A stretch of DNA of 64,000 bases, taken from positions 930,001-994,000 of the forward strand of contig NZ_JBIRXP010000001.1 in NCBI RefSeq assembly GCF_044389085.1, in the 5' to 3' direction. The stretch is from Isoptericola sp044389085. Lineage in GTDB: Bacteria > Actinomycetota > Actinomycetes > Actinomycetales > Cellulomonadaceae. Below the pieces are notes generated by a model that worked only from the letters and a program-made list of their open reading frames with translations, was not told the origin of the DNA and searched no databases. Below are positions 1-8,737 of the stretch, piece by piece. How positions within the stretch are numbered: the first letter of the stretch is position 1; the number at the start of each line of letters is the position of its first letter. The translations under genes and the position numbers were made by a program.

Positions 1-70
1 CCACGTCAACTGCCGACACGACAGTGTGACCGGACTGGTACAGAACATCGCCCCCGGGGCGGGGCGGACC

Positions 71-583
71 CTACGTGGCGGGGGTCGCGAGCCGTACGGG
101 CGCGGGCTCCACGAGCACGGAGAAGTTGACCGACCGCGCGATGAAGCACAGGGCGTGCGCGCGGCGGTGCAGCTCCGCCACCGCCTCGTCCGTCGCCTCC
201 GGGCCGGCGTCGACGGTCACCCGCGGCCGCAGCGTGACGTCGGTGAACTGCCCCTCGCCCCGGGACTCCACCCGCATCGTGCCGGTCGTCTCGTCGGTGT
301 ACTCGCGGACCACGAGACCGTGCTCGGCGGCCAGGTGCAGGAACCACAGCATGTGGCACTGCGCCAGGCTCGCGACGAACAGCTCCTCGGGGTTGTGCCG
401 CGCCGGGTCGCCCCGGAACGCGGGGTCGGCGCTGCCGAGCAGCGGCGGCTTGCCCGTGACGGCGACCGTATGGTTCCGGGAGTACGACGTGTAGGACGTC
501 GTGCCCGGCGCCTCGGAGCCGGCGGCGGCCCCGGCGGCATCGGGCCAGGCGACGGTCACGGCGTAGTTGTGGTGCGCACCCAT
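71..583 (-). CDS. OsmC/Ohr-family peroxide-reducing protein
   Basis: Predicted cytoplasmic thiol peroxidase of the OsmC superfamily, 170 aa, which is the usual size. The two family cysteines are visible: Cys76 in SLAQCHMLWF, at the head of the central helix, and Cys146 in HALCFIARSVN. These would be the peroxidatic and resolving residues acting on organic hydroperoxides. The ATG at 583 was preferred over the GTG at 589 because a TAGCGT -10 box (590-595) ends six bases before it, a leaderless arrangement. The gene lies 17 bases downstream of the uvrA stop on the same strand. Whether it is closer to OsmC, Ohr or the YhfA-like group cannot be settled by eye. Confidence 0.88.
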   Translation of the reverse strand: MGAHHNYAVTVAWPDAAGAAAGSEAPGTTSYTSYSRNHTVAVTGKPPLLGSADPAFRGDPARHNPEELFVASLAQCHMLWFLHLAAEHGLVVREYTDETTGTMRVESRGEGQFTDVTLRPRVTVDAGPEATDEAVAELHRRAHALCFIARSVNFSVLVEPAPVRLATPAT

Positions 584-589
584 GGCCAC

Positions 590-595
590 ACGCTA
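590..595 (-). promoter_or_regulatory. -10 hexamer TAGCGT of the OsmC-family gene
   Basis: TAGCGT followed by the six bases GTGGCC and then ATG. No Shine-Dalgarno lies between. It sits in the 17-bp gap between this gene and uvrA, so the gene may have its own leaderless promoter. Confidence 0.55.
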
Positions 596-600
596 GGGCG

Positions 601-3600
601 TCAGGCGGCGCTGCGCTTACCAGAACGCTTCGACGTGCCCTTCGCCGGCGTCGCCGACTTCCCGGAACCCTTCGTGGACCCCTTCGTCGACCCCTTGGCC
701 GAGCTCCGCGTACGGGGCGCCGACGACGCCGAGGTCGCGGCGGCGGACCGCGCCGGCGCCGTCGAGGCCGCGACGGGCACGGCCGGGTGCTCCTGGAGGA
801 TCGGCGCCAGGAACCGTCCCGTGTGGCTCGCCTCGACCTGCGCGACCACCTCGGGCGTGCCCTCGGCCACGACGGTCCCGCCGCCGGAACCGCCCTCCGG
901 ACCCATGTCGACGATCCAGTCCGCGCTCTTGATCACGTCGAGGTTGTGCTCGATCACCAGCACGGTGTTGCCCTTGTCGACCAGGGACTGCAGGACGCCG
1001 AGCAGCTTGCGGATGTCCTCGAAGTGCAGGCCGGTGGTCGGCTCGTCGAGCACGTAGATCGTGCGGCCGGTCGACCGCTTCTGCAGCTCGCTCGCGAGCT
1101 TGACCCGCTGCGCCTCACCGCCCGAGAGCGTCGGCGCGGGCTGCCCGAGGCGGACGTAGCCGAGGCCCACCTCGACCAGCGTGGTGAGGTAGCGCGAGAT
1201 CGCCGGGAACGCGGCGAAGAACTCCGCGGCCTCCTCGATCGGCATGTCCAGGACGTCCGCGACCGTCTTGCCCTTGAAGTGCACCTCGAGGGTCTCGCGG
1301 TTGTACCGCGCGCCGTGGCAGACCTCGCACGGCACGTAGACGTCGGGCAGGAAGTTCATCTCGATCTTCAGCGTGCCGTCGCCCGCGCACGCCTCGCAGC
1401 GGCCGCCCTTGACGTTGAAGGAGAACCGCCCCGGCCCGTAGCCACGGACCTTGGCCTCCTCGGTCTCCGCGAAGATCTTGCGGATCCGGTCCCAGACGCC
1501 CGTGTACGTGGCCGGGTTCGACCGCGGCGTGCGCCCGATCGGCCCCTGGTCGACGTGCACCACCTTGTCGAGCTGGTCCACGCCGGTGACCCGGGTGTGC
1601 CGGCCCGCGACCTGGCGCGCGCCGTTGAGCTCGTTGGCGAGCACCGTGTGCAGGATCGAGTTGACGAGCGTCGACTTGCCCGACCCCGAGACCCCGGTGA
1701 CGGCCGTGAGCACCCCGAGGGGGAAGGACACGTCGATCCCCCGCAGGTTGTTCTCGCGGGCGCCGACGACCGTAACCTTGCGGGCCGGGTCGGTCGCGCG
1801 GCGCTCCGCCGGGAGCGCGATGCTGCGTCGGCCCGAGAGGTAGGCACCGGTCATGGACCCCTCGGCCTCGAGCAGCCCGGCGTAGTCGCCGGAGTGCACG
1901 ACGCGGCCCCCGTGCTCGCCGGCCCCGGGACCGACGTCGACGATCCAGTCCGCGGCCCGGATGGTGTCCTCGTCGTGCTCGACGACGATCAGCGTGTTGC
2001 CGAGGTCCCGCAGGCGGGTCAGCGTCTCGATGAGGCGACGGTTGTCGCGCTGGTGCAGCCCGATCGACGGCTCGTCGAGCACGTACAGCACGCCGACCAG
2101 CCCGGAGCCGATCTGCGTCGCGAGCCGGATGCGCTGTGCCTCCCCGCCCGACAGGGTGCCCGCCGGGCGCTCGAGCGACAGGTAGTGCAGGCCCACGTCC
2201 ACCAGGAAGCCCAGGCGGGCGTGGATCTCCTTGAGCACCTCGGCGGCGATGGCCCGCTCGCGCTCCCCCAGCTCGAGGCCGTCGAGGAAGTGCTTGGCCT
2301 CGTCGATCGGCAGCCGGCACACGTCCCAGATCGACCTGCCGCCGACGGTGACCGCGAGCACCTCGGGCTTGAGGCGCGCCCCGGAGCACACCGGGCACGG
2401 CACCTCCCGCATGTACGCCTCGTACTTCTCCTTCGACCAGTCGGACTCCGTCTCCCGGTGCCGGCGCTCCAGGAAAGTCACCGCACCCTCGAACCCCGTC
2501 GAGTACTGCCGCTCGCGGCCCCACCGGTTCTTGTACCGCACGTGCACCTGGTGGTTGCGGCCGAACAGGATCGCGTCCCGGGCGCGCTGCGGCAGCGCGC
2601 GCCACGGCACGTCCATGGAGAAGCTCATCTCGTCCGCCAGCGCGGAGAGCACCCGCTCGAAGTACTCGGACGACGTCAGCGCCCACGGCACCACGGCGCC
2701 GTCGCGCAGGGTCTTCTCCTCGTCCGGCACCACGAGGTCGGGGTCGACCTCGAGCCGGAAGCCGATGCCCGTGCACTCCGGGCACGCGCCGTACGGCGCG
2801 TTGAAGGAGAACGTGCGCGGCTCGATCTCGTCGAGCGCGAGCGGGTGGTCGTTGGGGCACGCCCGCTTCTCGGAGAACTTGCGCACCCGGTCGAGGTCGT
2901 CGATGTCGGCGTCGACCAGCTCGACCATCACCAGACCGCCCGCGAGCCGCAGAGCGGTCTCCACGGAGTCGGTGAGGCGCCGCTGGACGCCGTCGCGCGA
3001 CACGAGACGGTCGACGACCACCTCGATGTCGTGCTTGAGCTTCTTCTCGAGCGTGGGCGGGCTGGTCAGCTGCACCACCTCGCCGTCGACCCGCGCGCGG
3101 GCGAAGCCCTGCGTCTGCAGCTCGGCGAACAGGTCGGCGTACTCGCCCTTGCGCCCGCGCACGACCGGGGCGAGCACCTGGTAGCGCGTGCCCTCCGGGA
3201 GCTCGAGGAGCTTGTCGACGATCTGCTGCGGCGTCTGCGAGCGCACCGGCTCCCCGCACACGGGGCAGTGCTGCGTCCCCGCGCGTGCGAACAGCAGGCG
3301 CAGGTAGTCGTAGACCTCGGTGATCGTGCCGACGGTCGAGCGGGGGTTGCGGTTGGTGGACTTCTGGTCGATCGACACGGCGGGCGAGAGGCCCTCGATG
3401 AAGTCGACGTCGGGCTTGTCCATCTGGCCCAGGAACTGGCGCGCGTACGCGGAGAGCGACTCCACGTAGCGGCGCTGCCCCTCGGCGAAGATCGTGTCGA
3501 ACGCCAGGGAGGACTTCCCCGAGCCGGAGAGGCCGGTGAAGACGATCAGCTCGTCGCGCGGGAGATCGAGCTCGATGTTGCGCAGGTTGTGCTCGCGGGC

Positions 3601-3627
3601 GCCGGAGATGACGAGGCGGTTGCTCAC
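601..3627 (-). CDS. uvrA: UvrABC excinuclease subunit A
   Basis: DNA-damage recognition ATPase of nucleotide excision repair, 1008 aa. Two ABC modules are complete: Walker A GLSGSGKSS near residue 32 and GVSGSGKST near 645, each with an LSGGEAQR signature and an LDEPS or LDEPT Walker B. Zinc-binding cysteine pairs are visible (CPVCGE, CPVCSG, CEACAG, CEVCHG). The start is the GTG at 3627, six bases after a TAGGAT -10 box, so the mRNA is probably leaderless. A LexA-like palindrome lies just upstream. The last 50 or so residues form a Ser/Lys/Gly/Thr-rich tail with KGST repeats that is not part of the conserved fold. UvrB is encoded at 6518-8632, not in the same operon. Confidence 0.98.
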   Translation of the reverse strand: MSNRLVISGAREHNLRNIELDLPRDELIVFTGLSGSGKSSLAFDTIFAEGQRRYVESLSAYARQFLGQMDKPDVDFIEGLSPAVSIDQKSTNRNPRSTVGTITEVYDYLRLLFARAGTQHCPVCGEPVRSQTPQQIVDKLLELPEGTRYQVLAPVVRGRKGEYADLFAELQTQGFARARVDGEVVQLTSPPTLEKKLKHDIEVVVDRLVSRDGVQRRLTDSVETALRLAGGLVMVELVDADIDDLDRVRKFSEKRACPNDHPLALDEIEPRTFSFNAPYGACPECTGIGFRLEVDPDLVVPDEEKTLRDGAVVPWALTSSEYFERVLSALADEMSFSMDVPWRALPQRARDAILFGRNHQVHVRYKNRWGRERQYSTGFEGAVTFLERRHRETESDWSKEKYEAYMREVPCPVCSGARLKPEVLAVTVGGRSIWDVCRLPIDEAKHFLDGLELGERERAIAAEVLKEIHARLGFLVDVGLHYLSLERPAGTLSGGEAQRIRLATQIGSGLVGVLYVLDEPSIGLHQRDNRRLIETLTRLRDLGNTLIVVEHDEDTIRAADWIVDVGPGAGEHGGRVVHSGDYAGLLEAEGSMTGAYLSGRRSIALPAERRATDPARKVTVVGARENNLRGIDVSFPLGVLTAVTGVSGSGKSTLVNSILHTVLANELNGARQVAGRHTRVTGVDQLDKVVHVDQGPIGRTPRSNPATYTGVWDRIRKIFAETEEAKVRGYGPGRFSFNVKGGRCEACAGDGTLKIEMNFLPDVYVPCEVCHGARYNRETLEVHFKGKTVADVLDMPIEEAAEFFAAFPAISRYLTTLVEVGLGYVRLGQPAPTLSGGEAQRVKLASELQKRSTGRTIYVLDEPTTGLHFEDIRKLLGVLQSLVDKGNTVLVIEHNLDVIKSADWIVDMGPEGGSGGGTVVAEGTPEVVAQVEASHTGRFLAPILQEHPAVPVAASTAPARSAAATSASSAPRTRSSAKGSTKGSTKGSGKSATPAKGTSKRSGKRSAA

Positions 3628-3633
3628 CCGGGC

Positions 3634-3639
3634 ATCCTA
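3634..3639 (-). promoter_or_regulatory. -10 hexamer TAGGAT of uvrA
   Basis: TAGGAT, then GCCCGG, then the GTG start: a six-base spacing with no room for a ribosome-binding site. It supports the GTG at 3627 as both transcription and translation start. Confidence 0.6.
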
Positions 3640-3656
3640 CGTCGGCGCGCCGACAT

Positions 3657-3672
3657 TCGTACAGGCGTTCTA
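3657..3672. promoter_or_regulatory. candidate LexA (SOS) box upstream of uvrA
   Basis: TCGTAC-AGGC-GTTCTA matches the actinobacterial SOS palindrome TCGAAC-N4-GTTCGA at 10 of 12 defined positions. It lies about 18 bp upstream of the uvrA -10, over the expected -35 position, where LexA binding would block transcription. uvrA is a classic SOS gene in other bacteria. The divergent gene at 3769 shares the region. Confidence 0.55.
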
Positions 3673-3768
3673 TGCGCTTTCCGGTGCCTGACCGGTCACA
3701 CCCGGGGGCCGTCGCCGCCACCCTGGACGCCCGCGTCCCCCGCCGCTGACGGGTGCTTGGATACGGCC

Positions 3769-4065
3769 ATGTCCGTCTACGCCGTCACGTACGTCTACGT
3801 CACCGACCCCGACCGCCTCGCCGAGGTCCGCCCCGAGCACCGGGAGTTCCTCCGCGGCCTGCACGAGGACGGCGCGCTGCGGGTCTCCGGCCCGCTGCCC
3901 GCCACGCCCGACGGCGAGCCGGGAGGCGCGCTCCTCGTCGTCGAGGCCGACGACGCGACCGCGGCGCTCGAGCTCCTCGCGGCCGACCCCATGCGCCGCG
4001 AGGGCCTGGTCGCGCACCGCGCGGCGCGCGAGTTCGTCCCCGTGATCGGCGGCTTCGCCGCCTGA
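3769..4065 (+). CDS. YciI-like family protein
   Basis: A 98-aa protein with the YciI/muconolactone-isomerase-like ferredoxin fold: an N-terminal strand MSVYAVTYVYV, a HREFLRGL helix, a GAL(R)VSGPL turn and a second beta-alpha-beta unit ending near VIGGF. YCII proteins are small dimers of mostly unknown substrate; some are dehydrochlorinase-like. The ATG at 3769 is the only sensible start giving family length. The gene is divergent from uvrA and ends before a strong bidirectional hairpin. No specific reaction can be assigned. Confidence 0.8.
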   Translation: MSVYAVTYVYVTDPDRLAEVRPEHREFLRGLHEDGALRVSGPLPATPDGEPGGALLVVEADDATAALELLAADPMRREGLVAHRAAREFVPVIGGFAA

Positions 4066-4078
4066 CGGTACCGACGAG

Positions 4079-4112
4079 CGCGGGCCCGGGCGGCACACCG
4101 CCCGGGCCCGCG
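4079..4112. terminator. bidirectional hairpin terminator
   Basis: A perfect 15-bp inverted repeat (4079-4093 with 4098-4112) with a CACA loop. It lies between the stop of the YciI-like gene (+) and the stop of the second TerC gene (-), so it can end both transcripts. There is no U-tract, as is common in high-GC actinobacteria. Confidence 0.75.
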
Positions 4113-4118
4113 GAGGCG

Positions 4119-5252
4119 TCAGCGCCCGGGGGCTTCCGGCCCGGACGCGGCGGACGTGGGAGCGGACCCCGGAGCCCCGTCGTGCGCCTCCGGCGCCGGC
4201 GGCTGCGACGTCGCCGAGGACGCTGCCGAGGAGGTCGGCCCCACCGTGTCGTCGGACGCCGGCTCCTTCGAGGCCACGGCGGCCGTGCGCCGCGTCTTCG
4301 CCAGGCTCGCGACGGTCGCGATCGCGATCGAGCCGAGGATCACGGTCAGGGAGAGCCAGATCGGGATCTCCGGCGCCCAGGCGACGTGCTCGCCCCCGTT
4401 GATGAACGGGAGCGTGTTGGTGTGCAGCGCCTCGAGGATGAGCTTGACGCCGATGAACCCGAGGATGACGGCCAGGGCGATCGGCAGGTACACCAGCCGC
4501 TCCAGCAGCCCGCCGAGCAGGAAGTAGAGCTGCCGCAGGCCCATGAGGGCGAAGATGTTCGCGGTGAAGACGATGAAGGGGTCCTTCGTCAGCCCGAAGA
4601 TCGCGGGGATCGAGTCGAGCGCGAACAGCAGGTCGGTCGAGCCGATCGCGACGAACACCACGAGCATCGGCGTGAACAGCTTCTTGCCGTCGACCACCGT
4701 GCGCACCTTCGCGCCGTCGTACTCCTTGCTCACCGGCAGGACGCGGCGCAGCAGACGGATCGCGACGTTCTCCTTGAACTCCTCCTCCTCGTCACCGCCC
4801 GCGACCAGCTTCACGGCCGTGTAGATGAGGAACGCCCCGAAGAGGTAGAACACCCACACGAACTGCTCGAGGATCGCCGCGCCCGCGAGGATGAACGCGC
4901 CACGCAGCACCAGCGCGATGATGATGCCGACCATCAGCACCATCTGCTGGTGCCGCTTCGGCACCGCGAAGCGCGACATGATGATGACGAAGACGAACAG
5001 GTTGTCGACGCTCAGGGAGTACTCGGTGAGCCAGCCGGCGTAGAACTCACCCGCGGGGGCCGAGCCGCCCACGGCGAGCACGATCAGCCCGAACACCAGC
5101 GCCAGGGCCACGTAGAAGCCGACCCACAGGCCGCTCTCGCGCATGCTCGGCACGTGGGGCCGTCTGCCGACGATGGCCAGGTCGACCGCGAGCAGGACGA
5201 TCAGCGCCGCGAGCGACGCCCACTCGAACCAGGCCGGCAGCTCGTGGATCAT
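4119..5252 (-). CDS. TerC/Alx-family integral membrane protein (second copy)
   Basis: Integral membrane protein of 377 aa in the TerC/Alx family, whose members are linked to manganese export and pH or tellurite stress. The family motifs SLSVDNLFVF and LFALDSIPAI are present, with conserved acidic residues that would bind metal, and roughly seven to nine hydrophobic helices. The last ~65 residues are an Ala/Pro/Ser/Thr-rich cytoplasmic tail with no recognisable domain. The start codon overlaps the stop of the upstream TerC gene (ATGA), so the two are translationally coupled and share the Mn2+ riboswitch upstream of the first. It may be a paralogue with different specificity or half of a heteromeric exporter. 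Confidence 0.93.
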   Translation of the reverse strand: MIHELPAWFEWASLAALIVLLAVDLAIVGRRPHVPSMRESGLWVGFYVALALVFGLIVLAVGGSAPAGEFYAGWLTEYSLSVDNLFVFVIIMSRFAVPKRHQQMVLMVGIIIALVLRGAFILAGAAILEQFVWVFYLFGAFLIYTAVKLVAGGDEEEEFKENVAIRLLRRVLPVSKEYDGAKVRTVVDGKKLFTPMLVVFVAIGSTDLLFALDSIPAIFGLTKDPFIVFTANIFALMGLRQLYFLLGGLLERLVYLPIALAVILGFIGVKLILEALHTNTLPFINGGEHVAWAPEIPIWLSLTVILGSIAIATVASLAKTRRTAAVASKEPASDDTVGPTSSAASSATSQPPAPEAHDGAPGSAPTSAASGPEAPGR

Positions 5253-6271
5253 GCCTCGACGTCTCCTTCACGGGACTCGGTGAGTGCCCCCGCCTGCACG
5301 CGCTTGTCGCGCCGGTCGCGCAGGAGGGACAGGACGGTGGTGACCGCCAGGGTCACCACGATAAAGCCGAGCGACAGGGACGTCGGGATCTCGGGGATGA
5401 GCTCCACGTGCTCGCCGCCGTTGATGAACGGCAGCTCGTTGGTGTGCAGGGCGTGGATGAGCAGCTTGACACCGATGAAACCGAGGATCGCGGCGAGCCC
5501 GTAGTTGAGGTAGACGAGGCGGTCGAGCAGCCCGTCCACCAGGAAGTACAGCTGGCGCAGACCGAGCAGCGAGAAGGCGTTGGCCGCGAAGACGAGGTAC
5601 GTCTCCTGGGTGAGGCCGAAGATGGCGGGGATCGAGTCGACCGCGAAGAGGAGGTCGGCGCTGCCGATGGCGACCATGACGATGAGCATCGGCGTGATGT
5701 AGCGCTTGCCGTCGATCTTCGTGGTCATGCGGTCGCCGACGTACGAGTCCGTGGTCGGGAAGATGCGGCGGGTCAGCCGCAGGACCCCGTTCTCGTTCCA
5801 CTCCTCGTCGTGCTCCGTGCCGGAGCGGGCCTGGGCGATCGCCGTCCAGATGAGGAACGCGCCGAAGAGGTAGAACACCCAGGCGAAGTTCGCGATGATC
5901 GCCGCGCCGGCCATGATGAACACGGTGCGCAGCACGAGCGCCATGGTGATCCCGATGAGCAGCACGCGCTGCTGGTACTCCCGGGGCACCCGGAAGCTCG
6001 TCATGATGAGGACGAAGACGAACAGGTTGTCCACCGAGAGACTCTTCTCGGTGATGTAGCCGGCGAAGTACTCCCCGCCGTAGGTGCCGCCCCACACCAT
6101 CCAGACGATGACGCCGAAGACGAGGGCGATCGCCACGTAGACGATCGACCAGGTCGCCGACTCGCGCAGCGTCGGGGCGTGGGGGGTGCGCACGTGGCCG
6201 ACGTAGTCGACCGCGAGCATCGCGAGGATGACGACGATCGTGACGATCCAGACCCACAAGGGCACGTTCAT
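5249..6271 (-). CDS. TerC-family integral membrane protein (riboswitch-controlled)
   Basis: First of two tandem TerC-family membrane proteins, 340 aa from the ATG at 6271. That start was chosen because GGAGG sits seven bases upstream; a longer in-frame reading begins at 6295 without one. The motifs SLSVDNLFVFVLIM and LFAVDSIPAIFG match the family, and there are about eight hydrophobic segments. The likely role is export of surplus Mn2+, inferred from the yybP-ykoY riboswitch directly upstream. It is close in sequence to the downstream TerC gene, so the pair looks like a tandem duplication. Confidence 0.94.
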   Translation of the reverse strand: MNVPLWVWIVTIVVILAMLAVDYVGHVRTPHAPTLRESATWSIVYVAIALVFGVIVWMVWGGTYGGEYFAGYITEKSLSVDNLFVFVLIMTSFRVPREYQQRVLLIGITMALVLRTVFIMAGAAIIANFAWVFYLFGAFLIWTAIAQARSGTEHDEEWNENGVLRLTRRIFPTTDSYVGDRMTTKIDGKRYITPMLIVMVAIGSADLLFAVDSIPAIFGLTQETYLVFAANAFSLLGLRQLYFLVDGLLDRLVYLNYGLAAILGFIGVKLLIHALHTNELPFINGGEHVELIPEIPTSLSLGFIVVTLAVTTVLSLLRDRRDKRVQAGALTESREGDVEA

Positions 6272-6278
6272 GCGGAAA

Positions 6279-6425
6279 CCTCCGGTACGTAGCACTGAGC
6301 ACCGGAGGTCTTCCCCACCCGGAGCGGCTGCGAGCCTGATGTCCGGGCCGACGAGGCCGGTCCGGCGTCTGCGCCGGACGTGATGACGACCTCACCGTGG
6401 GCGGGGTACTCCCCTCCAACCCGCA
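6279..6425 (-). ncRNA. yybP-ykoY manganese riboswitch with ribosome-site switch helix
   Basis: The 5' leader of the TerC pair carries the hallmark segments of the yybP-ykoY Mn2+ aptamer: GGGGAGTA (6414-6407), GTCATCAC (6387-6380) and GGGGAAGACC (6316-6307). The closing stem P1 can pair GGAGG (6417-6413) with CCTCC (6308-6304). The same strand CCTCCGGT (6308-6301) is also fully complementary to ACCGGAGG (6286-6279), which is the Shine-Dalgarno of the TerC gene. The two pairings exclude each other: ligand-stabilised P1 would free the ribosome site, an ON switch acting on translation. Boundaries are approximate. Confidence 0.88.
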
Positions 6426-6517
6426 CACCTTACATGAGACCCCGGGCCCGCCGTCCGCACGTGTCAGACCGGCTGGCGCGCCCGCGGGAGACGCGCCCGA
6501 ACGGCCCCCCGCGCCGC

Positions 6518-8632
6518 TCAGGCCGTCGCGGCCTGCATCTGCCGCAGCTCCTTCTTCAGCCCGCCGATCTCGTCGCGCAACCGGGCGGCGACCTCGAACT
6601 GCAGCTCGGCCGCGGCCGCGTGCATCTGGTCGCTGAGCTCCTGGATCAGCTCCGCGAGCTCGCCCGCCGCGGCACCGGCGAGACGGTTGCCCGTGGTGGC
6701 GCCCTCCTTCGGCCCGCCCGGCACGGGGGCGCGCCCCTTGCCCTGGGCCGACGACGGCGCCTTGCGGTAGCCGCCCGACAGCAGCTCCTGCGTGTCGATG
6801 TCCTCGCGGGCGAGCATGTCGGTGACGTCGGCGATCTTCTTGCGCAGCGGCTGCGGGTCGATGCCGTGCTCGGTGTTGTACGCGACCTGCTTGGCCCGGC
6901 GCCGGTCCGTCTCGTCGAGGGCGTACCGCATGGCGGGCGTGATCTTGTCCGCGTACATGTGCACCTGGCCGGTGACGTTGCGGGCCGCGCGCCCGATCGT
7001 CTGGATGAGCGACCGCTCGGAGCGCAGGAAGCCCTCCTTGTCGGCGTCGAGGATCGCCACGAGCGACACCTCGGGCAGGTCGAGGCCCTCGCGCAGCAGG
7101 TTGATGCCGACCAGGACGTCGTACTCCCCCAGCCGCAGCTCGCGCAGCAGCTCGACGCGCCGCAGCGTGTCGACCTCGGAGTGCAGGTAGCGCACCCGCA
7201 CGTCCTTCTCGAGGAAGTAGTCGGTGAGGTCCTCGGCCATCTTCTTGGTGAGGGTCGTGACGAGCACACGCTCGTCGCGGTCGACCCGCTCGCGGATCTC
7301 GTGCAGGAGGTCGTCGATCTGGCCGGTGGTCGGCTTCACGATCACCTCCGGGTCGACGAGGCCCGTCGGGCGGATGACCTGCTCGACCACGCCGTCCGAC
7401 ATGGACAGCTCGTAGTCGCCCGGCGTGGCGGAGAGGTAGACCGTCTGCCCGATCCGCTCGACGAACTCCTCCCAGCGCAGCGGCCGGTTGTCCATCGCGC
7501 TCGGCAGCCGGAACCCGTGCTCGACCAGCGACCGCTTGCGCGACATGTCGCCCTCGAACATCGCGCCGATCTGCGGCACGGTCTGGTGCGACTCGTCGAT
7601 GACGAGCAGGAAGTCCTCGGGGAAGTAGTCGAGCAGGGTGTTCGGCGGGGAGCCCTGCTCGCGGCCGTCGATGTGCCGCGAGTAGTTCTCGATGCCGCTG
7701 CAGGTGCCGATCTGGCGCATCATCTCGATGTCGTACGTGGTGCGCATGCGCAGCCGCTGCGCCTCGAGCAGCTTGTTCTGCCGCTCGAGCTCGGCGAGCC
7801 GGTCCGCCAGCTCCGTCTCGATCCCGGCGATCGCGCGCTCCATGCGCTCCGGCCCCGCCACGTAGTGGGTGGCCGGGAACAGGTAGACGCTCTGCTCGTT
7901 GCGGATCACCTCGCCGGTGAGCGGGTGCAGCGTCTGGATCGACTCGATCTCGTCGCCGAACATCTCGATGCGCACGGCCAGCTCCTCGTACACGGGGATG
8001 ATCTCCACCGTGTCACCGCGCACCCGGAAGGTGCCGCGCGTGAACGCCATGTCGTTGCGCGTGTACTGCATCTGGACGAACCGCCGCAGCATGTCGTCGC
8101 GGTCCACCACGTCCCCGACGTCGAGGCGCACCATGCGGTCCACGTACTCCTGCGGGGTGCCCAGGCCGTAGATGCACGACACGGACGCCACCACGACGAC
8201 GTCCCGACGGGTCAGCAAGGACGACGTCGCCGAGTGCCGCAGCCGCTCGACCTCGTCGTTGATCGACGAGTCCTTCTCGATGTACGTGTCCGTCTGCGCG
8301 ATGTACGCCTCGGGCTGGTAGTAGTCGTAGTACGAGACGAAGTACTCGACGGCGTTGTTCGGCAGCAGCTCGCGGAACTCGGTGGCGAGCTGCGCCGCGA
8401 GGGTCTTGTTCGGCGCCATGACGAGGGTGGGACGCTGCAGCTTCTCGATGAGCCAGGCGGTCGTCGCGCTCTTGCCCGTCCCGGTGGCGCCCAGCAGCAC
8501 CACGTCCTTCTCCCCCGCCTGCACGCGGGACGCGAGGTCCGCGATGGCGGTCGGCTGGTCCCCGGAGGGCTGGTACTCGGACACCACCTCGAAGGGGGCC
8601 ACCGCACGCTGCAGGTCGGTCACGGGTCGCAT
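6518..8632 (-). CDS. uvrB: UvrABC excinuclease subunit B
   Basis: Helicase-like subunit that accepts DNA damage from UvrA and recruits UvrC, 704 aa. Walker A is GATGTGKSAT near residue 43. The YYDYYQPEAYI beta-hairpin wedge, the DESH box (VIDESHQT) and the helicase motif TIGRAARN are intact. A C-terminal UVR domain for UvrC contact is present near the end (LRDEIGGLKKELRQM). The ATG at 8632 lies six bases after a TACGGT -10 box, so the message is probably leaderless. coaE is immediately upstream on the same strand (105-bp gap). No SOS box was recognised here, unlike at uvrA. Confidence 0.98.
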   Translation of the reverse strand: MRPVTDLQRAVAPFEVVSEYQPSGDQPTAIADLASRVQAGEKDVVLLGATGTGKSATTAWLIEKLQRPTLVMAPNKTLAAQLATEFRELLPNNAVEYFVSYYDYYQPEAYIAQTDTYIEKDSSINDEVERLRHSATSSLLTRRDVVVVASVSCIYGLGTPQEYVDRMVRLDVGDVVDRDDMLRRFVQMQYTRNDMAFTRGTFRVRGDTVEIIPVYEELAVRIEMFGDEIESIQTLHPLTGEVIRNEQSVYLFPATHYVAGPERMERAIAGIETELADRLAELERQNKLLEAQRLRMRTTYDIEMMRQIGTCSGIENYSRHIDGREQGSPPNTLLDYFPEDFLLVIDESHQTVPQIGAMFEGDMSRKRSLVEHGFRLPSAMDNRPLRWEEFVERIGQTVYLSATPGDYELSMSDGVVEQVIRPTGLVDPEVIVKPTTGQIDDLLHEIRERVDRDERVLVTTLTKKMAEDLTDYFLEKDVRVRYLHSEVDTLRRVELLRELRLGEYDVLVGINLLREGLDLPEVSLVAILDADKEGFLRSERSLIQTIGRAARNVTGQVHMYADKITPAMRYALDETDRRRAKQVAYNTEHGIDPQPLRKKIADVTDMLAREDIDTQELLSGGYRKAPSSAQGKGRAPVPGGPKEGATTGNRLAGAAAGELAELIQELSDQMHAAAAELQFEVAARLRDEIGGLKKELRQMQAATA

Positions 8633-8638
8633 GGCACC

Positions 8639-8644
8639 ACCGTA
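8639..8644 (-). promoter_or_regulatory. -10 hexamer TACGGT of uvrB
   Basis: TACGGT-GGTGCC-ATG: a six-base gap and no Shine-Dalgarno, consistent with leaderless initiation of uvrB independent of coaE. Confidence 0.55.
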
Positions 8645-8737
8645 CGGCGCGCCCCCGACACCGCACCGCCCGGGCGTCTCGCGGCGGCACCCGGCCCGCG
8701 TCCTGCGGTCGGCCCCCGCCCGACGGGCGAGCCCCCG

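Noticed and set aside
3641..3654. Perfect palindrome GTCGGCGCGCCGAC between the uvrA -10 and the LexA-like box
   Set aside because: Short GC-only palindromes are common at this base composition; without recurrence or a known regulator it is not evidence of an operator.
8645..8737. SOS box upstream of uvrB
   Set aside because: No sequence close to TCGAAC-N4-GTTCGA was found in this gap.
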